This document shows, in pieces, positions 18,131-26,771 of a stretch of DNA of 50,419 nt. The position numbers were made by a program, and so were the translations under genes. The notes under the pieces were generated by a model. That model searched no databases and was not told the origin of the DNA. It saw only the letters and a program-made list of their open reading frames with translations. Origin of the DNA: Anaerolineales bacterium (GTDB lineage: Bacteria > Chloroflexota > Anaerolineae > Anaerolineales > Villigracilaceae). Position 1 is the first letter of the stretch, and each line of letters opens with the position of its first letter. The DNA lies in NCBI GenBank assembly GCA_020847435.1, contig JADLBX010000007.1, positions 1 through 50,419 on the forward strand, given 5' to 3'.

Positions 18131-19369
18131 TCAGCGACTAAAGTCGCCACTACGATTCTTCAGAATCAGGTCGCTCAACTCGCGCACCGCGCCGTGACCG
18201 CCCGCCCGCGTCAACACGTGGTCGGCGGCGCGCAGCACTTCGGGGTACGCGTCCGCGACCGCGACTGACCAACCGGCGATTTCAAAACACGGGAGATCGT
18301 TCCAGTCGTTGCCCACAAAGATGACTTCCTCCGCTTTGACATTTTTCGCGGCCAGGATTTCACGCATCGCGCGCCCTTTGTCCTGCAACCCCACCCCATG
18401 GACCGCCTCCACCCCCATCTTTTTCGCGCGCGCGCTGACGACCGAATTCACTTCCGATGAAAGGATCATCACGTCAATGCCGATCTCGCGCAGTTGTTTG
18501 ATTCGCATACTGTCTGCCCGCGAAGCGACGATTGTCTCGCGTCCGTCCTGGTCGGTCCACACGCGGTTATCGGTGATGACTCCGTCGAAGTCGCAGAGGA
18601 TCAATTTGATCGTTTTCGGCATCGGTCGGCGCGTTTTGCCCGGCGTGACCATATCCAGCTCGCCGGTGGAAACGAGGTGCTCGTAGCGCGCCCAGTCTTG
18701 CAGGTTGTCAATGTCAACGGTGTAGCGCGAGTCAATGAGGATCGGATAAATCACTCCGCCGCTCATCGAACCGCCTTTGAGAATCGTCTCCGCGCGGATC
18801 GCGTCGATGTGACCGGTTTGCCAGTAGATGGGCGGAAGAATCTGGCGCGGCGCGTTGTACGGTTCGGGGATGCCCGGCACATCCAGCAAATTTTTCATGG
18901 GACCGTTCTCGCCGCTGATGCGCCACATCTTGTGCGGATTTTGCCCGGCGACCACCACGCCACGCACGCTATCGGCGTCCGCGTGAGATTGCAGGACTTG
19001 GATGGCATCGTCCACCAATCCGCGCGGGCGGATGGGCGAGGTTGGGCGAAGTTGCACGACGATCTCAGGCTGATAGTTTTCGTTTTCCGCAAGCCACTGC
19101 AACGCGTGTTCGAACACCGGCAAGTCAGTTGTGTTATCTTCGGCAAATTTGGACGGGCGCAGGAACGGAGTCTCCGCGCCGAACTCGCGCGCCACAGCCG
19201 CGATCTGCTCGTCGTCCGTTGAAACGATGACGCGTGTGACGAGTTTCGATTGCTTCGCCGCGGCGACGCTCCACGCAATGAGCGGATAGCCCGCGAAGTT
19301 GCGGATATTCTTGCGCGGGATTCCCTTCGAGCCGCCGCGCGCGGGGATGAGGGCGAGGATGTGGGTCAT
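18131..19369 (-). CDS. CMP-nonulosonate synthetase fused to KdsC-like HAD phosphatase
   Basis: 412 residues from the ATG at 19369; the frame stays open further upstream, but only through intergenic repeat sequence. Domain 1 (about 1-230) is a CMP-sialate/KDO-type cytidylyltransferase: IPARGGSKGIPRKNI, STDDEQIA, QLRPTSPIRPRG and YWQTGHIDA. It would activate the NeuB product with CTP. Domain 2 (about 250-412) is a C0-type HAD phosphatase with all four motifs: CDFDGVITDNRV, ILSSEVNSV, QDKGRAMREI and FVGNDWNDLPCF, ending DHVLTRAGGHGAVREL. The same fusion occurs in animal CMAS and some bacterial NeuA proteins. The phosphatase could dephosphorylate a nonulosonate-9-phosphate, implying a phosphorylated route. 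SDR upstream, phosphatase-superfamily gene downstream. Confidence 0.9.
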   Translation of the reverse strand: MTHILALIPARGGSKGIPRKNIRNFAGYPLIAWSVAAAKQSKLVTRVIVSTDDEQIAAVAREFGAETPFLRPSKFAEDNTTDLPVFEHALQWLAENENYQPEIVVQLRPTSPIRPRGLVDDAIQVLQSHADADSVRGVVVAGQNPHKMWRISGENGPMKNLLDVPGIPEPYNAPRQILPPIYWQTGHIDAIRAETILKGGSMSGGVIYPILIDSRYTVDIDNLQDWARYEHLVSTGELDMVTPGKTRRPMPKTIKLILCDFDGVITDNRVWTDQDGRETIVASRADSMRIKQLREIGIDVMILSSEVNSVVSARAKKMGVEAVHGVGLQDKGRAMREILAAKNVKAEEVIFVGNDWNDLPCFEIAGWSVAVADAYPEVLRAADHVLTRAGGHGAVRELSDLILKNRSGDFSR

Positions 19370-19375
19370 GGTTTG

Positions 19376-19456
19376 GGTAAACAGGTAAACAAGTAGACAC
19401 GTAAACACGGAAATACGTTTGCCCATGTATACCTGTTTACGTGTTTTCGTGTGTAC
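19376..19456. repeat. Short-period hairpin repeat (GTAAACA / GTAGACACG units)
   Basis: Left arm of about 8-nt units (GTAAACAG, GTAAACAA, GTAGACAC, GTAAACAC) and a right arm that is roughly its reverse complement (CCTGTTTACGTGTTTTCGTG). It exactly fills the gap between the SDR stop and the start of the CMP-transferase gene. Relatives: 29258-29297 and, inside a gene, 11322-11362. Confidence 0.85.
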
Positions 19457-19460
19457 GTTC

Positions 19461-20285
19461 TCACCACGCCGTCCAGCCTCCATCCACAACCACGTTATTC
19501 CCGGTCATGTACGACGACGCGTCCGAGGCGAGGAACAACAGCGCGCCGTTCATTTCGTCTTTCTTTGCCATTCGTCCCATGATCGTTTTGGCGGAATAGT
19601 TCTTCTCGAAATATTCCTCGTGGTCGTTGTAGATGCCGCCCGGAGTTAGCGCGTTGACGCGGATATCCGTCCCGGCGTAGTACGCGGCGAGATATTTGGT
19701 GAAGCCCAACACACCCGCTTTGGTCACGGTGTAATAGATCGGTTTATACGCCACACGCTGGCCGTCTTTGATGTAAATTCGTTGGTCGGGACCGTTGAGT
19801 CCGTAGGTCGAACAGATATTGATGACGCTTCCCTTTTTGCCTTGCGCGAGCATTGGCTTGACGCAGGCTTGTGTCATCAGAAACATGCCGGTCAGGTTGA
19901 CGTTGAGCGCGGCGTTCCAATCGGCGAGCGGATAATCTTCGAAGGAGCCGGGCGTGATTCCTTTTTTCAGCGCGTCGGCGTCGAACTTGGGATCGAGCGC
20001 GGCGGAGTTGACGAGGATGTCGAGCCGCCCGAATGTGGACAACACTTTTTCCACCGCCGCGTGGACCGAGTCGGGCTGGGTGATGTCGGCGGCGAGGGCG
20101 AGGGCGTTGAATCCGCTTTGGGTGAGCGAGTCAGCCGTCCCTGCGGAAGACGCGGCGTTCAAATCCAGCGCGGCGACCGACGCGCCCGCTTCCGCGAGCG
20201 TGCGGCAAAATTCCCTGCCGAGCAATCCCGCGCCGCCGGTGACGAGGGCGACGCGTCCATCGAGTTTGAATTTATCTTGAATCAT
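19461..20285 (-). CDS. Classical SDR-family oxidoreductase of the nonulosonate cluster
   Basis: 274 residues. NAD(P)-dependent short-chain dehydrogenase: cofactor motif VTGGAGLLGREF (about 15-26), DILVNSAA, the catalytic serine in NICSTYG and the YxxxK pair in YYTVTKAG, then VNALTPGG and a C-terminal VVDGGWTAW. All catalytic residues are present. Classical SDRs with this insert pattern occur in legionaminate and sialate loci (PtmA-like), but substrate cannot be read from sequence. It sits between the cluster glycosyltransferase and the CMP-transferase gene, with a repeat filling the downstream gap. Confidence 0.85.
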   Translation of the reverse strand: MIQDKFKLDGRVALVTGGAGLLGREFCRTLAEAGASVAALDLNAASSAGTADSLTQSGFNALALAADITQPDSVHAAVEKVLSTFGRLDILVNSAALDPKFDADALKKGITPGSFEDYPLADWNAALNVNLTGMFLMTQACVKPMLAQGKKGSVINICSTYGLNGPDQRIYIKDGQRVAYKPIYYTVTKAGVLGFTKYLAAYYAGTDIRVNALTPGGIYNDHEEYFEKNYSAKTIMGRMAKKDEMNGALLFLASDASSYMTGNNVVVDGGWTAW

Positions 20286-20294
20286 ATTTTCTCT

Positions 20295-20321
20295 GTAGAG
20301 CGAAATGCCATTTCGCTTTAC
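20295..20321. repeat. GTAGAGCGAAAT hairpin repeat
   Basis: 12-nt arms (20295-20306 and 20310-20321) with one mismatch and a GCC loop. It lies between the SDR start and the glycosyltransferase, and its right arm overlaps the glycosyltransferase stop codon. Confidence 0.8.
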
Positions 20322-21919
20322 GGTTGTTGTAAATAAATCGCATCGCCTTGCGATTTGTGCGCGAGATATAAACCGGCGGTCAACGCGTCCACTTCGCTGA
20401 AAATATTTTTGCCGTCGTCGAAGATGGCGAGCGCCGATTCTCCGCGATTGATCGCCTCTTGCATACGCGCCACGCCTGCCTCGAAACCGGGAACGGATTC
20501 AGCGCGCGCCGAATCATAACCGGTCGGCAAAGTGAGTGCGCCGCGCCCGGTGTAGAGGTAGACCGCGCCGGGCTCGTTGGTGAAGATGGCAACGTCGTCG
20601 GGCAACGCGCGCAAATACGTCATCGCCTCCGCGTCATACCATTGAAAAGAAGCGTAGCCCAACCCGCTCTTTGCCCACGTGTTGACGACGACCGATTGGT
20701 TGTACGCCGAAACGCCGAGAAGCAAAATGGCGAGCGCGAAGAATGCGTTTCGATTTTTTGCGCGCAGCCACATGCCCGCGTACACGAGCAGGATGAGCAG
20801 GCAGACGAAGACCGGCGCAAGGATTCGTAGTTTGAATTTTGTCGCGGCATCGAACATCGTCATCGAGGCGACGATGGAGGCGAGATACGCGACGATGAAT
20901 AAACCGACAGTGAACGAGATGACTTCACGCGTCCCTTGTTTGCCTTTGCCGGTCGGCGAGGGGCGCGGCGTGAGCGGCGAGAGATATTTCCACGCGCGGA
21001 CGGCGGACCAGACGAACACTCCGCCGAGGATGAGGACGATCAACGCTTCAGGCACGACGGGCAACCTGACCGCGGCTTTGTAGAGCGACGCGACCGGGAT
21101 GAGGAACCCGTTGAAGACGCGCACGCCTTGCTCCAGATTCTCAACCGTGATGGGATGCCACGCGAGCGCGCGGTTGGTGGCGCTTTCGGCGATGATGCGA
21201 TTGCGCAGCGCCCAGACCAGCGCCCACGGCAAAAAGCCCGCGAGGAAGATGCCGATGCTCGTGAGTCGTTTTTTCCACGTGGTGCGGAGGACGAAGATGG
21301 CGACGAGGTACGTCGCGGCAAGGGCGAGACCGGCGTACCGCGTGAGGTAAGCCAACCCTGCGAATGAAGCGCAAGCGATCAGCCACCACCATTCGCCCGC
21401 GACTCCTTTTCCCACAGTGGAGGGCGGACGTTCAAAGTAGAGGTCGAACATCCAAAACGAAAGCAGGGCGAGGAAGATGAAGAGCGGCTCGCTCATCGCC
21501 ACTGTGTGGACTTGAAGCATGTCGCCGTTGGCGACGAACAACGCGGCGATCACCACGCCCGCGCTGAGCGAGGGAGTCATACGCCAGGCGAGCACGCCGA
21601 GTAAGCCCGCGTTCAAGCCGAATAACAGCGCGTTGAGCAAGCGCGCGCCGCGCAACGGGTCGAGACCGAACCAGCCGATGAACGTCAGCGCGGAGGAAAA
21701 GCCCGGCGGGAAGTGCGTGACGTAGCCGTTGGTGGCGAGCCACGCCTCGCGATAGCCGTTCCCCGCGAGCAAACTGCGCGCGCCGGCGATATAGGCGATG
21801 GAATCGTCCGAAAGCCCAAGCCCCTCCGGCGTGGCGCGCAACACGAGCCAAACCCCGGTCGTGACGATCAGGAGCAAGGCGATGAACGAAGCCAGCCGAA
21901 GAGGGATGCGGATGTTCAT
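20318..21919 (-). CDS. GT-C-type membrane glycosyltransferase (PMT/ArnT-like)
   Basis: 533 residues from the ATG at 21919; an ATG five codons earlier lies in a repeat. About 11 transmembrane helices. The first extracytoplasmic loop has LSDDSIAYIAGARSLLAGNG, with the Asp-Asp pair expected of lipid-phosphate-dependent GT-C enzymes, then THFPPGFSS. The C-terminal ~120 residues form a small soluble domain (RALPDDVAIFTNEPGAVYLY). Residues about 315-328, PLTPRPSPTGKGKQ, look like translated repeat DNA of the CCTCACCC/GGGTGAGGG class and sit in a loop between helices. Likely transfers a sugar from a polyprenyl carrier to the cluster glycan outside the membrane. Specific sugar not known. Confidence 0.78.
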   Translation of the reverse strand: MNIRIPLRLASFIALLLIVTTGVWLVLRATPEGLGLSDDSIAYIAGARSLLAGNGYREAWLATNGYVTHFPPGFSSALTFIGWFGLDPLRGARLLNALLFGLNAGLLGVLAWRMTPSLSAGVVIAALFVANGDMLQVHTVAMSEPLFIFLALLSFWMFDLYFERPPSTVGKGVAGEWWWLIACASFAGLAYLTRYAGLALAATYLVAIFVLRTTWKKRLTSIGIFLAGFLPWALVWALRNRIIAESATNRALAWHPITVENLEQGVRVFNGFLIPVASLYKAAVRLPVVPEALIVLILGGVFVWSAVRAWKYLSPLTPRPSPTGKGKQGTREVISFTVGLFIVAYLASIVASMTMFDAATKFKLRILAPVFVCLLILLVYAGMWLRAKNRNAFFALAILLLGVSAYNQSVVVNTWAKSGLGYASFQWYDAEAMTYLRALPDDVAIFTNEPGAVYLYTGRGALTLPTGYDSARAESVPGFEAGVARMQEAINRGESALAIFDDGKNIFSEVDALTAGLYLAHKSQGDAIYLQQP

Positions 21920-21927
21920 GGAAAAAA

Positions 21928-21982
21928 TACGCAATACGAAGTACGCAGTACGTATTGCGTATCACGTACTGCGTATCGCGTA
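21928..21982. repeat. TACGCAATACG-type hairpin repeat
   Basis: Tandem 7-10-nt units (TACGCAA, TACGAAG, TACGCAG) followed by inverted copies (GTATTGCGTA, GTACTGCGTA). The first 24 nt (21928-21951) are identical to 29207-29230. It fills the gap between sat-cysC and the glycosyltransferase. Confidence 0.88.
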
Positions 21983-21985
21983 TCG

Positions 21986-23710
21986 TTAATTGTGATTCAA
22001 ATATCCCTGTTCTTCAAGATACTTGACGATGATGTGCGCGTTCTCTTCGGGGGTGGCGCCGAAACCTTTGAGCGCGATCTCAGGATCGATCGGCGGCTCG
22101 TACGGGTCGTCCACGCCGGTGAAGCCCATCGGCTTGCCGTCTTGCATGGCTTGGCGCGCCTTGGCGTATAAACCTTTCACGTCGCGCTGTTCGCAGACTT
22201 CGACGGGAGTGTCCATGTAGACGGTGATGAAGTTATCGCCGACCATCTTGCGCGCTTCGTTGCGCGTGGAACGATACGGGCTGATCGCGGCGCAAATGAC
22301 CGCGCCGCCCGCGTGGACGATCTCGCCCGCCACGAAGCCGATGCGTAAAATGTTCGTGTCGCGGTCTTCCTTGCTGAAGCCGAGTCCTTTGGAAAGATGC
22401 GTGCGGACCACGTCGCCGTCGAGGATCGAAATCTCGCGTCCGCGTTCGAGCAGGAGCGAAGTCAACACTTGCGTGGTCGCGCTTTTGCCGGAGCCGCTCA
22501 GGCCGGTGAACCAGATGCAGAATCCCTGCTTGTGGCGCGGCGGGTAGGTCTCGCGCAGAATCTCAGCGGTTTCGGGGCGAGTGAACCATTCGGGAAGCAA
22601 TTTACCTTTGGCGAGATATTCGTCGCGTACCTGCGTGCCGGAGATGTTGGCGGTCTTCGCGCCAGCGGGGACATCCTTCTCTTCCACATAACGAGACTCA
22701 TCGGGAAGATAAACCAGCATTTCAAACGGGACCATCTCGACGCCGATCTCCGCTTTATATTTTTTCATATTCTCTTGCGCGTCATACGGACCGTAGAACG
22801 GTTTGCCCGTAGAATCGTTTCCGGGTCCCGCGTGGTCGCGCCCGACGACGAAATGGTTCGCGCCGTGGTTGCGACGGATGATGGCGTGGAGCAACACTTC
22901 CTTCGGTCCTGCCATGCGCATCGCCAACGGAAGCAGGCTCAGCATCGTGCTGTTTTTGTCGTAGTGGTTATCCACCAGCGCTTTGTAGGTGCGCGTGCGC
23001 GAATAATGATCTACGTCGCCGGGTTTGGTCATGCCGACGGTGGGATGAATGAGCAGTGAGCCTTGCACTTTTGCGGCGGCGCGCTTGGTCAACTCTTCGT
23101 GGATGCGGTGCAACGGGTTACGCGTCTGGAACGCGACGACGTTGCTTTGTCCCATCGCCTCCAACCGCTCGCGCACTTGGGCGGGAGTAAGTCGCAAGTC
23201 AACAAAGTCGTAATACTTCGGGAGGTTTACAACCTTCAACGGACCTGAAATACAAACTTTTCCCCAGCGTTCCATTTCAGAGACCATCGGGTGGCGCGGG
23301 TCGGTGGAACCGTAAGCCAGCGCGGCTTCGGTGTTCGCGTCCCAGTGGAAGACTTCATCAAGCGTCATCACCGCGATCACGTCGTTGTTCGCGTTCCGCA
23401 ACACGAGGTCCTCGCCGACGGTCGGCAATTCTTTCGGGTCGGCGGTCAACGTGATGGGCAGGGGCCACAGCGTCCCGTCGGTGAGTCGCATCTCGTGCAG
23501 GACGCGTTCGTAATCCGCTTTGCCCATGAAGGTGGTCAGCGGTGAAAAGCCGCCAGTGGCGAGCAGTTCCAAATCGCAAAGATTGCGCGTGGTGATCTTG
23601 ATCGAGGGCATCTTTGCGGCGCGGGCAAGAAGTTCCTCGCGCTCCTTCCCTTCGACGACAAGGTTCACCAGTTTTCCCCCATACGGGGCGATCAGTTTGG
23701 CTTTCGACAT
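21986..23710 (-). CDS. sat-cysC: Bifunctional ATP sulfurylase / APS kinase (PAPS synthase)
   Basis: 574 residues. The N-terminal ATP sulfurylase (about 1-385) makes APS from sulfate and ATP; motifs QTRNPLHRIHEEL, GRDHAGPG and ISGTQVRDEYL are present. The C-terminal APS kinase (about 395-574) phosphorylates APS to PAPS: P-loop GLSGSGKSATT, then DGDVVRTHLSKGLGFSKEDR and ISPYRSTRNEAR. With both halves intact the product is PAPS. There are no PAPS or sulfite reductase genes nearby, while two sulfotransferase genes flank it in the same leftward cluster. The likely role is sulfation, not cysteine synthesis. Start ATG 23710 has AAAGGAG upstream. Confidence 0.95.
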   Translation of the reverse strand: MSKAKLIAPYGGKLVNLVVEGKEREELLARAAKMPSIKITTRNLCDLELLATGGFSPLTTFMGKADYERVLHEMRLTDGTLWPLPITLTADPKELPTVGEDLVLRNANNDVIAVMTLDEVFHWDANTEAALAYGSTDPRHPMVSEMERWGKVCISGPLKVVNLPKYYDFVDLRLTPAQVRERLEAMGQSNVVAFQTRNPLHRIHEELTKRAAAKVQGSLLIHPTVGMTKPGDVDHYSRTRTYKALVDNHYDKNSTMLSLLPLAMRMAGPKEVLLHAIIRRNHGANHFVVGRDHAGPGNDSTGKPFYGPYDAQENMKKYKAEIGVEMVPFEMLVYLPDESRYVEEKDVPAGAKTANISGTQVRDEYLAKGKLLPEWFTRPETAEILRETYPPRHKQGFCIWFTGLSGSGKSATTQVLTSLLLERGREISILDGDVVRTHLSKGLGFSKEDRDTNILRIGFVAGEIVHAGGAVICAAISPYRSTRNEARKMVGDNFITVYMDTPVEVCEQRDVKGLYAKARQAMQDGKPMGFTGVDDPYEPPIDPEIALKGFGATPEENAHIIVKYLEEQGYLNHN

Positions 23711-23803
23711 TATTCGTACTCCTTTTATTTCACAGATTGCTCTGTTGGGTTTGCGTGTGCGAGGCGGTATTATAACCTAAAATTCAGTCGGTGAATTTTG
23801 AAT

Positions 23804-24814
23804 TTACGCCGCGTGACGATCCGCCTGCAACGCCACACTCCGCCCAGTGGATGAAGAGCGTTTGACCGCCTCGATCATTTGCATCACTCGAACCCCCTCC
23901 TCCAGCGGACAGGAAGACTCAACCTCGCCGCGCGCGACGGCGGCGAAATGCTTTATCTCTTCCATGAACATGACGTTCCGTTCCCACCCGACGGGAAGCG
24001 GATACACGTCCCAATCCTTTTTCTCCGCCCGATAGATTCGTGTCGCGCCATCGGACAGATTCCACTGCAACGAGCCTTTCGTGCCGACCACTTCAAAGTA
24101 ATGTGACGGCGGCTGTTGGTTGTAGTCGAGATGGATGCTTCCTAGCGCGCCATTCTCGAATCGCAAACCAATTTTGGCTGTGTCTTCCACATCTACTTCG
24201 AGGTCGCTGAGTTTGGCGGTAAATCCCCACACGGATTCGACTCCTCCCACCAGCCACGGCAGATAATCGAGCGAGTGACATTGCGTCAACACGACGCCGC
24301 CGCCCATATCCGCGCGCGCCGCGTAGCCTTGACGATAATCCTCCCACGGATGCCACGCGGGCAGATATTCGCCAAAATGGACGTGCGCCGAGATCACGCG
24401 CCCGATCTCGCCGTCAGCGATCAACTGTTTGGCTTTCATCAATCCAGGATGAAAACGGAATTGGAATCCGACGACGACGCGTCCGCCGCCATTTTTCAGA
24501 GCGGATTCGAGTTCGTCAATGCGATCCATCGAATGCGAGAGCGGCTTTTCCAACAACAGCGAGCATCCCGCTTGCGCGGCGGGGATGGCAATGTCAAGAT
24601 GAAGCGCGGTCGGGTTGGAGACGATCACCGCGTCAGGTTTGTGCTTTTCCAGCGCGGCTTGCAGATTCGTCTCTTGCGGAAACCCAGCGAGGTCATCTTC
24701 GGGCATCGTGCTTTTGCGCGTGCGATATAAAACAATATCGGTTTCACCACACGTAATGAGATTCCGCATGTGGCGGCGACCGATGGAACCAAGACCTGCG
24801 ATGAGGAATTTCAT
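23804..24814 (-). CDS. Gfo/Idh/MocA-family sugar oxidoreductase
   Basis: 336 residues. NAD(P)-dependent dehydrogenase family acting on sugars, inositols or nucleotide sugars. Rossmann motif GLGSIGRRHMRNL at the very N-terminus, EKPLSHSMD with the conserved lysine (about 94-102), and the substrate-domain motif GGGVVLTQCHSLDYLPWL, whose His is the usual catalytic residue position. It overlaps the upstream acetyltransferase gene by ATGA, so translation is coupled. Oxidoreductase plus N-acetyltransferase pairs are frequent in pathways for aminosugars and nonulosonates. Exact substrate unknown. Confidence 0.85.
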   Translation of the reverse strand: MKFLIAGLGSIGRRHMRNLITCGETDIVLYRTRKSTMPEDDLAGFPQETNLQAALEKHKPDAVIVSNPTALHLDIAIPAAQAGCSLLLEKPLSHSMDRIDELESALKNGGGRVVVGFQFRFHPGLMKAKQLIADGEIGRVISAHVHFGEYLPAWHPWEDYRQGYAARADMGGGVVLTQCHSLDYLPWLVGGVESVWGFTAKLSDLEVDVEDTAKIGLRFENGALGSIHLDYNQQPPSHYFEVVGTKGSLQWNLSDGATRIYRAEKKDWDVYPLPVGWERNVMFMEEIKHFAAVARGEVESSCPLEEGVRVMQMIEAVKRSSSTGRSVALQADRHAA

Positions 24815-25722
24815 AAATCCTTTTGATACGTGATTTGTTGATTGATCATCTCAAAGCCGATCGAATGATAAATTTCGATGATGTCGTCATCGTCCCCCCA
24901 ATATTCAAGCGTGATCGGATGTTTGCCTTTTTCCCGCAACCAGTTCATCACAGCAAGCGTCAATGGGCGTTGAATGCCGCGTTGACGATATTCTTTGACG
25001 AGACCGGGAGCATCCAGCAAATCGGACACGCCGCGCTCATCAGTCCTTCCTTTCGATTTTGCCGCGCAAATTCCGATCAACACATCCTGTTCATTGAATA
25101 ACAAATGGATGCCCTCTTCACCGTAATAATTGATAAATCGATCTGCATTGGTCACATTCTGATGATGACCGATCATGTCTTTGTAGCAATCGTTCAACGC
25201 CGCCGCTACGATTTGAGGATCGTTGATTTCGGGATAACGACGTAGTGCGTAACCAACAGGAAATTCAAATTGGGGGAGTGATTGCATCAGAGCAAGCATT
25301 ACGCCCGACGTGCCCGCCACATCAAAGCCGCGTTTTTCCAGAAAAGACGTGGAGGCTGTATTCTTGCGGTTGGCATATACAAGTATTTTTTTAGTTTCGG
25401 TTTCACTCAAGCGCGAGAGCGCCAGTTCGAGTAATTTTCCTCCCAAGCCCTTTCTGCGGAAATTTGGATGTACAGCGACATATAACGAACCCGGATTTTC
25501 GAGTCGGGGTAATACCTGTCCATAACCGACAAAATGATCGTTCCACTCAGTCACCCAAACATTTTGGTCTGGGTCAAAACTGTTCCAATCCTTCATCGAG
25601 CGCAGATGTTCTTCCGATGTATCCTCTCCATCGCGATCAACCGCTTCAATCTCGGTCAGCATCGTCGAGAGTGAAACCAAATCTTTTTCAGGGTCATAAT
25701 GGCGGATTTTATATTCGGGCAT
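24811..25722 (-). CDS. Two-domain GNAT-family acetyltransferase
   Basis: 303 residues. The first GNAT domain is about 1-145, with the acetyl-CoA loop in VAVHPNFRRKGLGGKLLELAL (an R-x-x-G-x-G/A pattern) and the following NRKNTASTSFLEKRGF. The second, more diverged domain is about 155-303, with YRQRGIQRPLTLAVMNWL in the equivalent place and IYHSIGFEMINQQ. The stop overlaps the Gfo/Idh start (ATGA). It could acetylate an amino sugar of the cluster. A housekeeping or resistance role cannot be excluded. Confidence 0.8.
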   Translation of the reverse strand: MPEYKIRHYDPEKDLVSLSTMLTEIEAVDRDGEDTSEEHLRSMKDWNSFDPDQNVWVTEWNDHFVGYGQVLPRLENPGSLYVAVHPNFRRKGLGGKLLELALSRLSETETKKILVYANRKNTASTSFLEKRGFDVAGTSGVMLALMQSLPQFEFPVGYALRRYPEINDPQIVAAALNDCYKDMIGHHQNVTNADRFINYYGEEGIHLLFNEQDVLIGICAAKSKGRTDERGVSDLLDAPGLVKEYRQRGIQRPLTLAVMNWLREKGKHPITLEYWGDDDDIIEIYHSIGFEMINQQITYQKDL

Positions 25723-25725
25723 ATA

Positions 25726-26760
25726 TCACCAATCTACTGACTTTTCATACTTCCACTTCACCAGCATCTCACCCGCCGCTTCTTTGAACACGGATTTATC
25801 GCGCGCGGAGAACAATCTCTGCCAATTGCCAGCCTGTCCTTTCGGAAGGAAGGATGCGATTCCCTCGTCCCTTTTTGCCTGCCACTCCTCGTCGGGGTTG
25901 GACTCCATTTCGGCTTTGATCTTCTTTTCCAGCGCCTTGTTGACTGTCCTCACACCGAGGAACTTCCACAAGCGGGACATTTCCTTGAATGGGTCGTTCA
26001 GCAAATCCTCGTAACGAATCGCAAAGTAATTTTTGCCGTAAAGTTTTTTCGCTTCGTCGTCGGTCTCTTGGATGTTTGTCACCCAGCCCTTCGCCACACG
26101 GCGGATGAACGCCTCGGTGAAGATCGAACGGCGACCGTCGGCAAACGAGGGCGAATCAGCCCGAAGGTCCGCAATGATGCGTTTGTCTTCCGCCGATAAA
26201 AATTTGGAGTCCTCCACGAAATTCCGAAAGCGTTCCGAGATCAACACGTCGCGTCCATCGCGGACGATGTAGACGAGTTTGGCGTCGGGGTAGAGGGCGT
26301 GCATGTCGCGCACCGCCGCGCCGTGAATCGTGGACGAGGGACTCTTATCGCCGACGATACGCTTGCCCTCGCGCCTCGCGTCGCGTTCCATGATGAGATC
26401 GGCGGCGGCGCGCAGGACGAGCGGCGAGAGGTCGCGTCCGTGATTCCAGCGGTTGGATTTGCGCGTGAGCCATTCTTCGATCTCCGCCGAATCGACGAGC
26501 GATTTCAACAGCGGCTTGCGCGTGAAGAAGTGCGCCTGATAGTTGCAATGCACGTCGGGATGCAAGCGCGCCAGCCGCATGAGCAGTGTGGTGCCAGAGC
26601 GCGCATGACCGAGGATGAAAAATTTTTCACGCGGGAAGAATTGTTTGATCTCTGCAACTTCTTCTTTGGTGATCGCAGGGATCGGGTTGCGATTCTTCTT
26701 TTTCGGTTCGCCTTTGAGCAATATGCGCGCGGCTGTTTTAATTCGCCTAATAATTTCCAT
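25726..26760 (-). CDS. PAPS-dependent sulfotransferase, copy 2
   Basis: 344 residues. The 5'-phosphosulfate loop is FFILGHARSGTTLLMRLA (about 47-64), the 3'-phosphate-binding block is LVYIVRDGRDVLISERF (about 162-178), and the C-terminal loop LPKGQAGNWQRLF occupies the position of the family's RKGxxGxW element. A conserved IRYEDLL also fits. No transmembrane segment. It is the most upstream of the cluster-type genes, 3 nt before the GNAT gene and 11 nt after folK. It differs enough from the copy at 14703 that two different acceptors or positions are likely. Confidence 0.87.
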   Translation of the reverse strand: MEIIRRIKTAARILLKGEPKKKNRNPIPAITKEEVAEIKQFFPREKFFILGHARSGTTLLMRLARLHPDVHCNYQAHFFTRKPLLKSLVDSAEIEEWLTRKSNRWNHGRDLSPLVLRAAADLIMERDARREGKRIVGDKSPSSTIHGAAVRDMHALYPDAKLVYIVRDGRDVLISERFRNFVEDSKFLSAEDKRIIADLRADSPSFADGRRSIFTEAFIRRVAKGWVTNIQETDDEAKKLYGKNYFAIRYEDLLNDPFKEMSRLWKFLGVRTVNKALEKKIKAEMESNPDEEWQAKRDEGIASFLPKGQAGNWQRLFSARDKSVFKEAAGEMLVKWKYEKSVDW

Positions 26761-26771
26761 TCACTCCCAAC

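Noticed and set aside
19376..19456. GTAAACA repeats considered as an iteron-type origin or regulator array
   Set aside because: Same family recurs between unrelated genes and inside a coding region, and it has an inverted half; no replication gene is near.
19370..19489. 40-codon upstream extension of the CMP-transferase frame
   Set aside because: Encoded by the hairpin repeat at 19376-19456. The conserved protein starts at MTHILALIPARGGSKG.
21986..23710. Cysteine-biosynthesis role for sat-cysC
   Set aside because: No PAPS or sulfite reductase nearby, while two PAPS-using sulfotransferases flank it in the same cluster. Dual use cannot be fully excluded.
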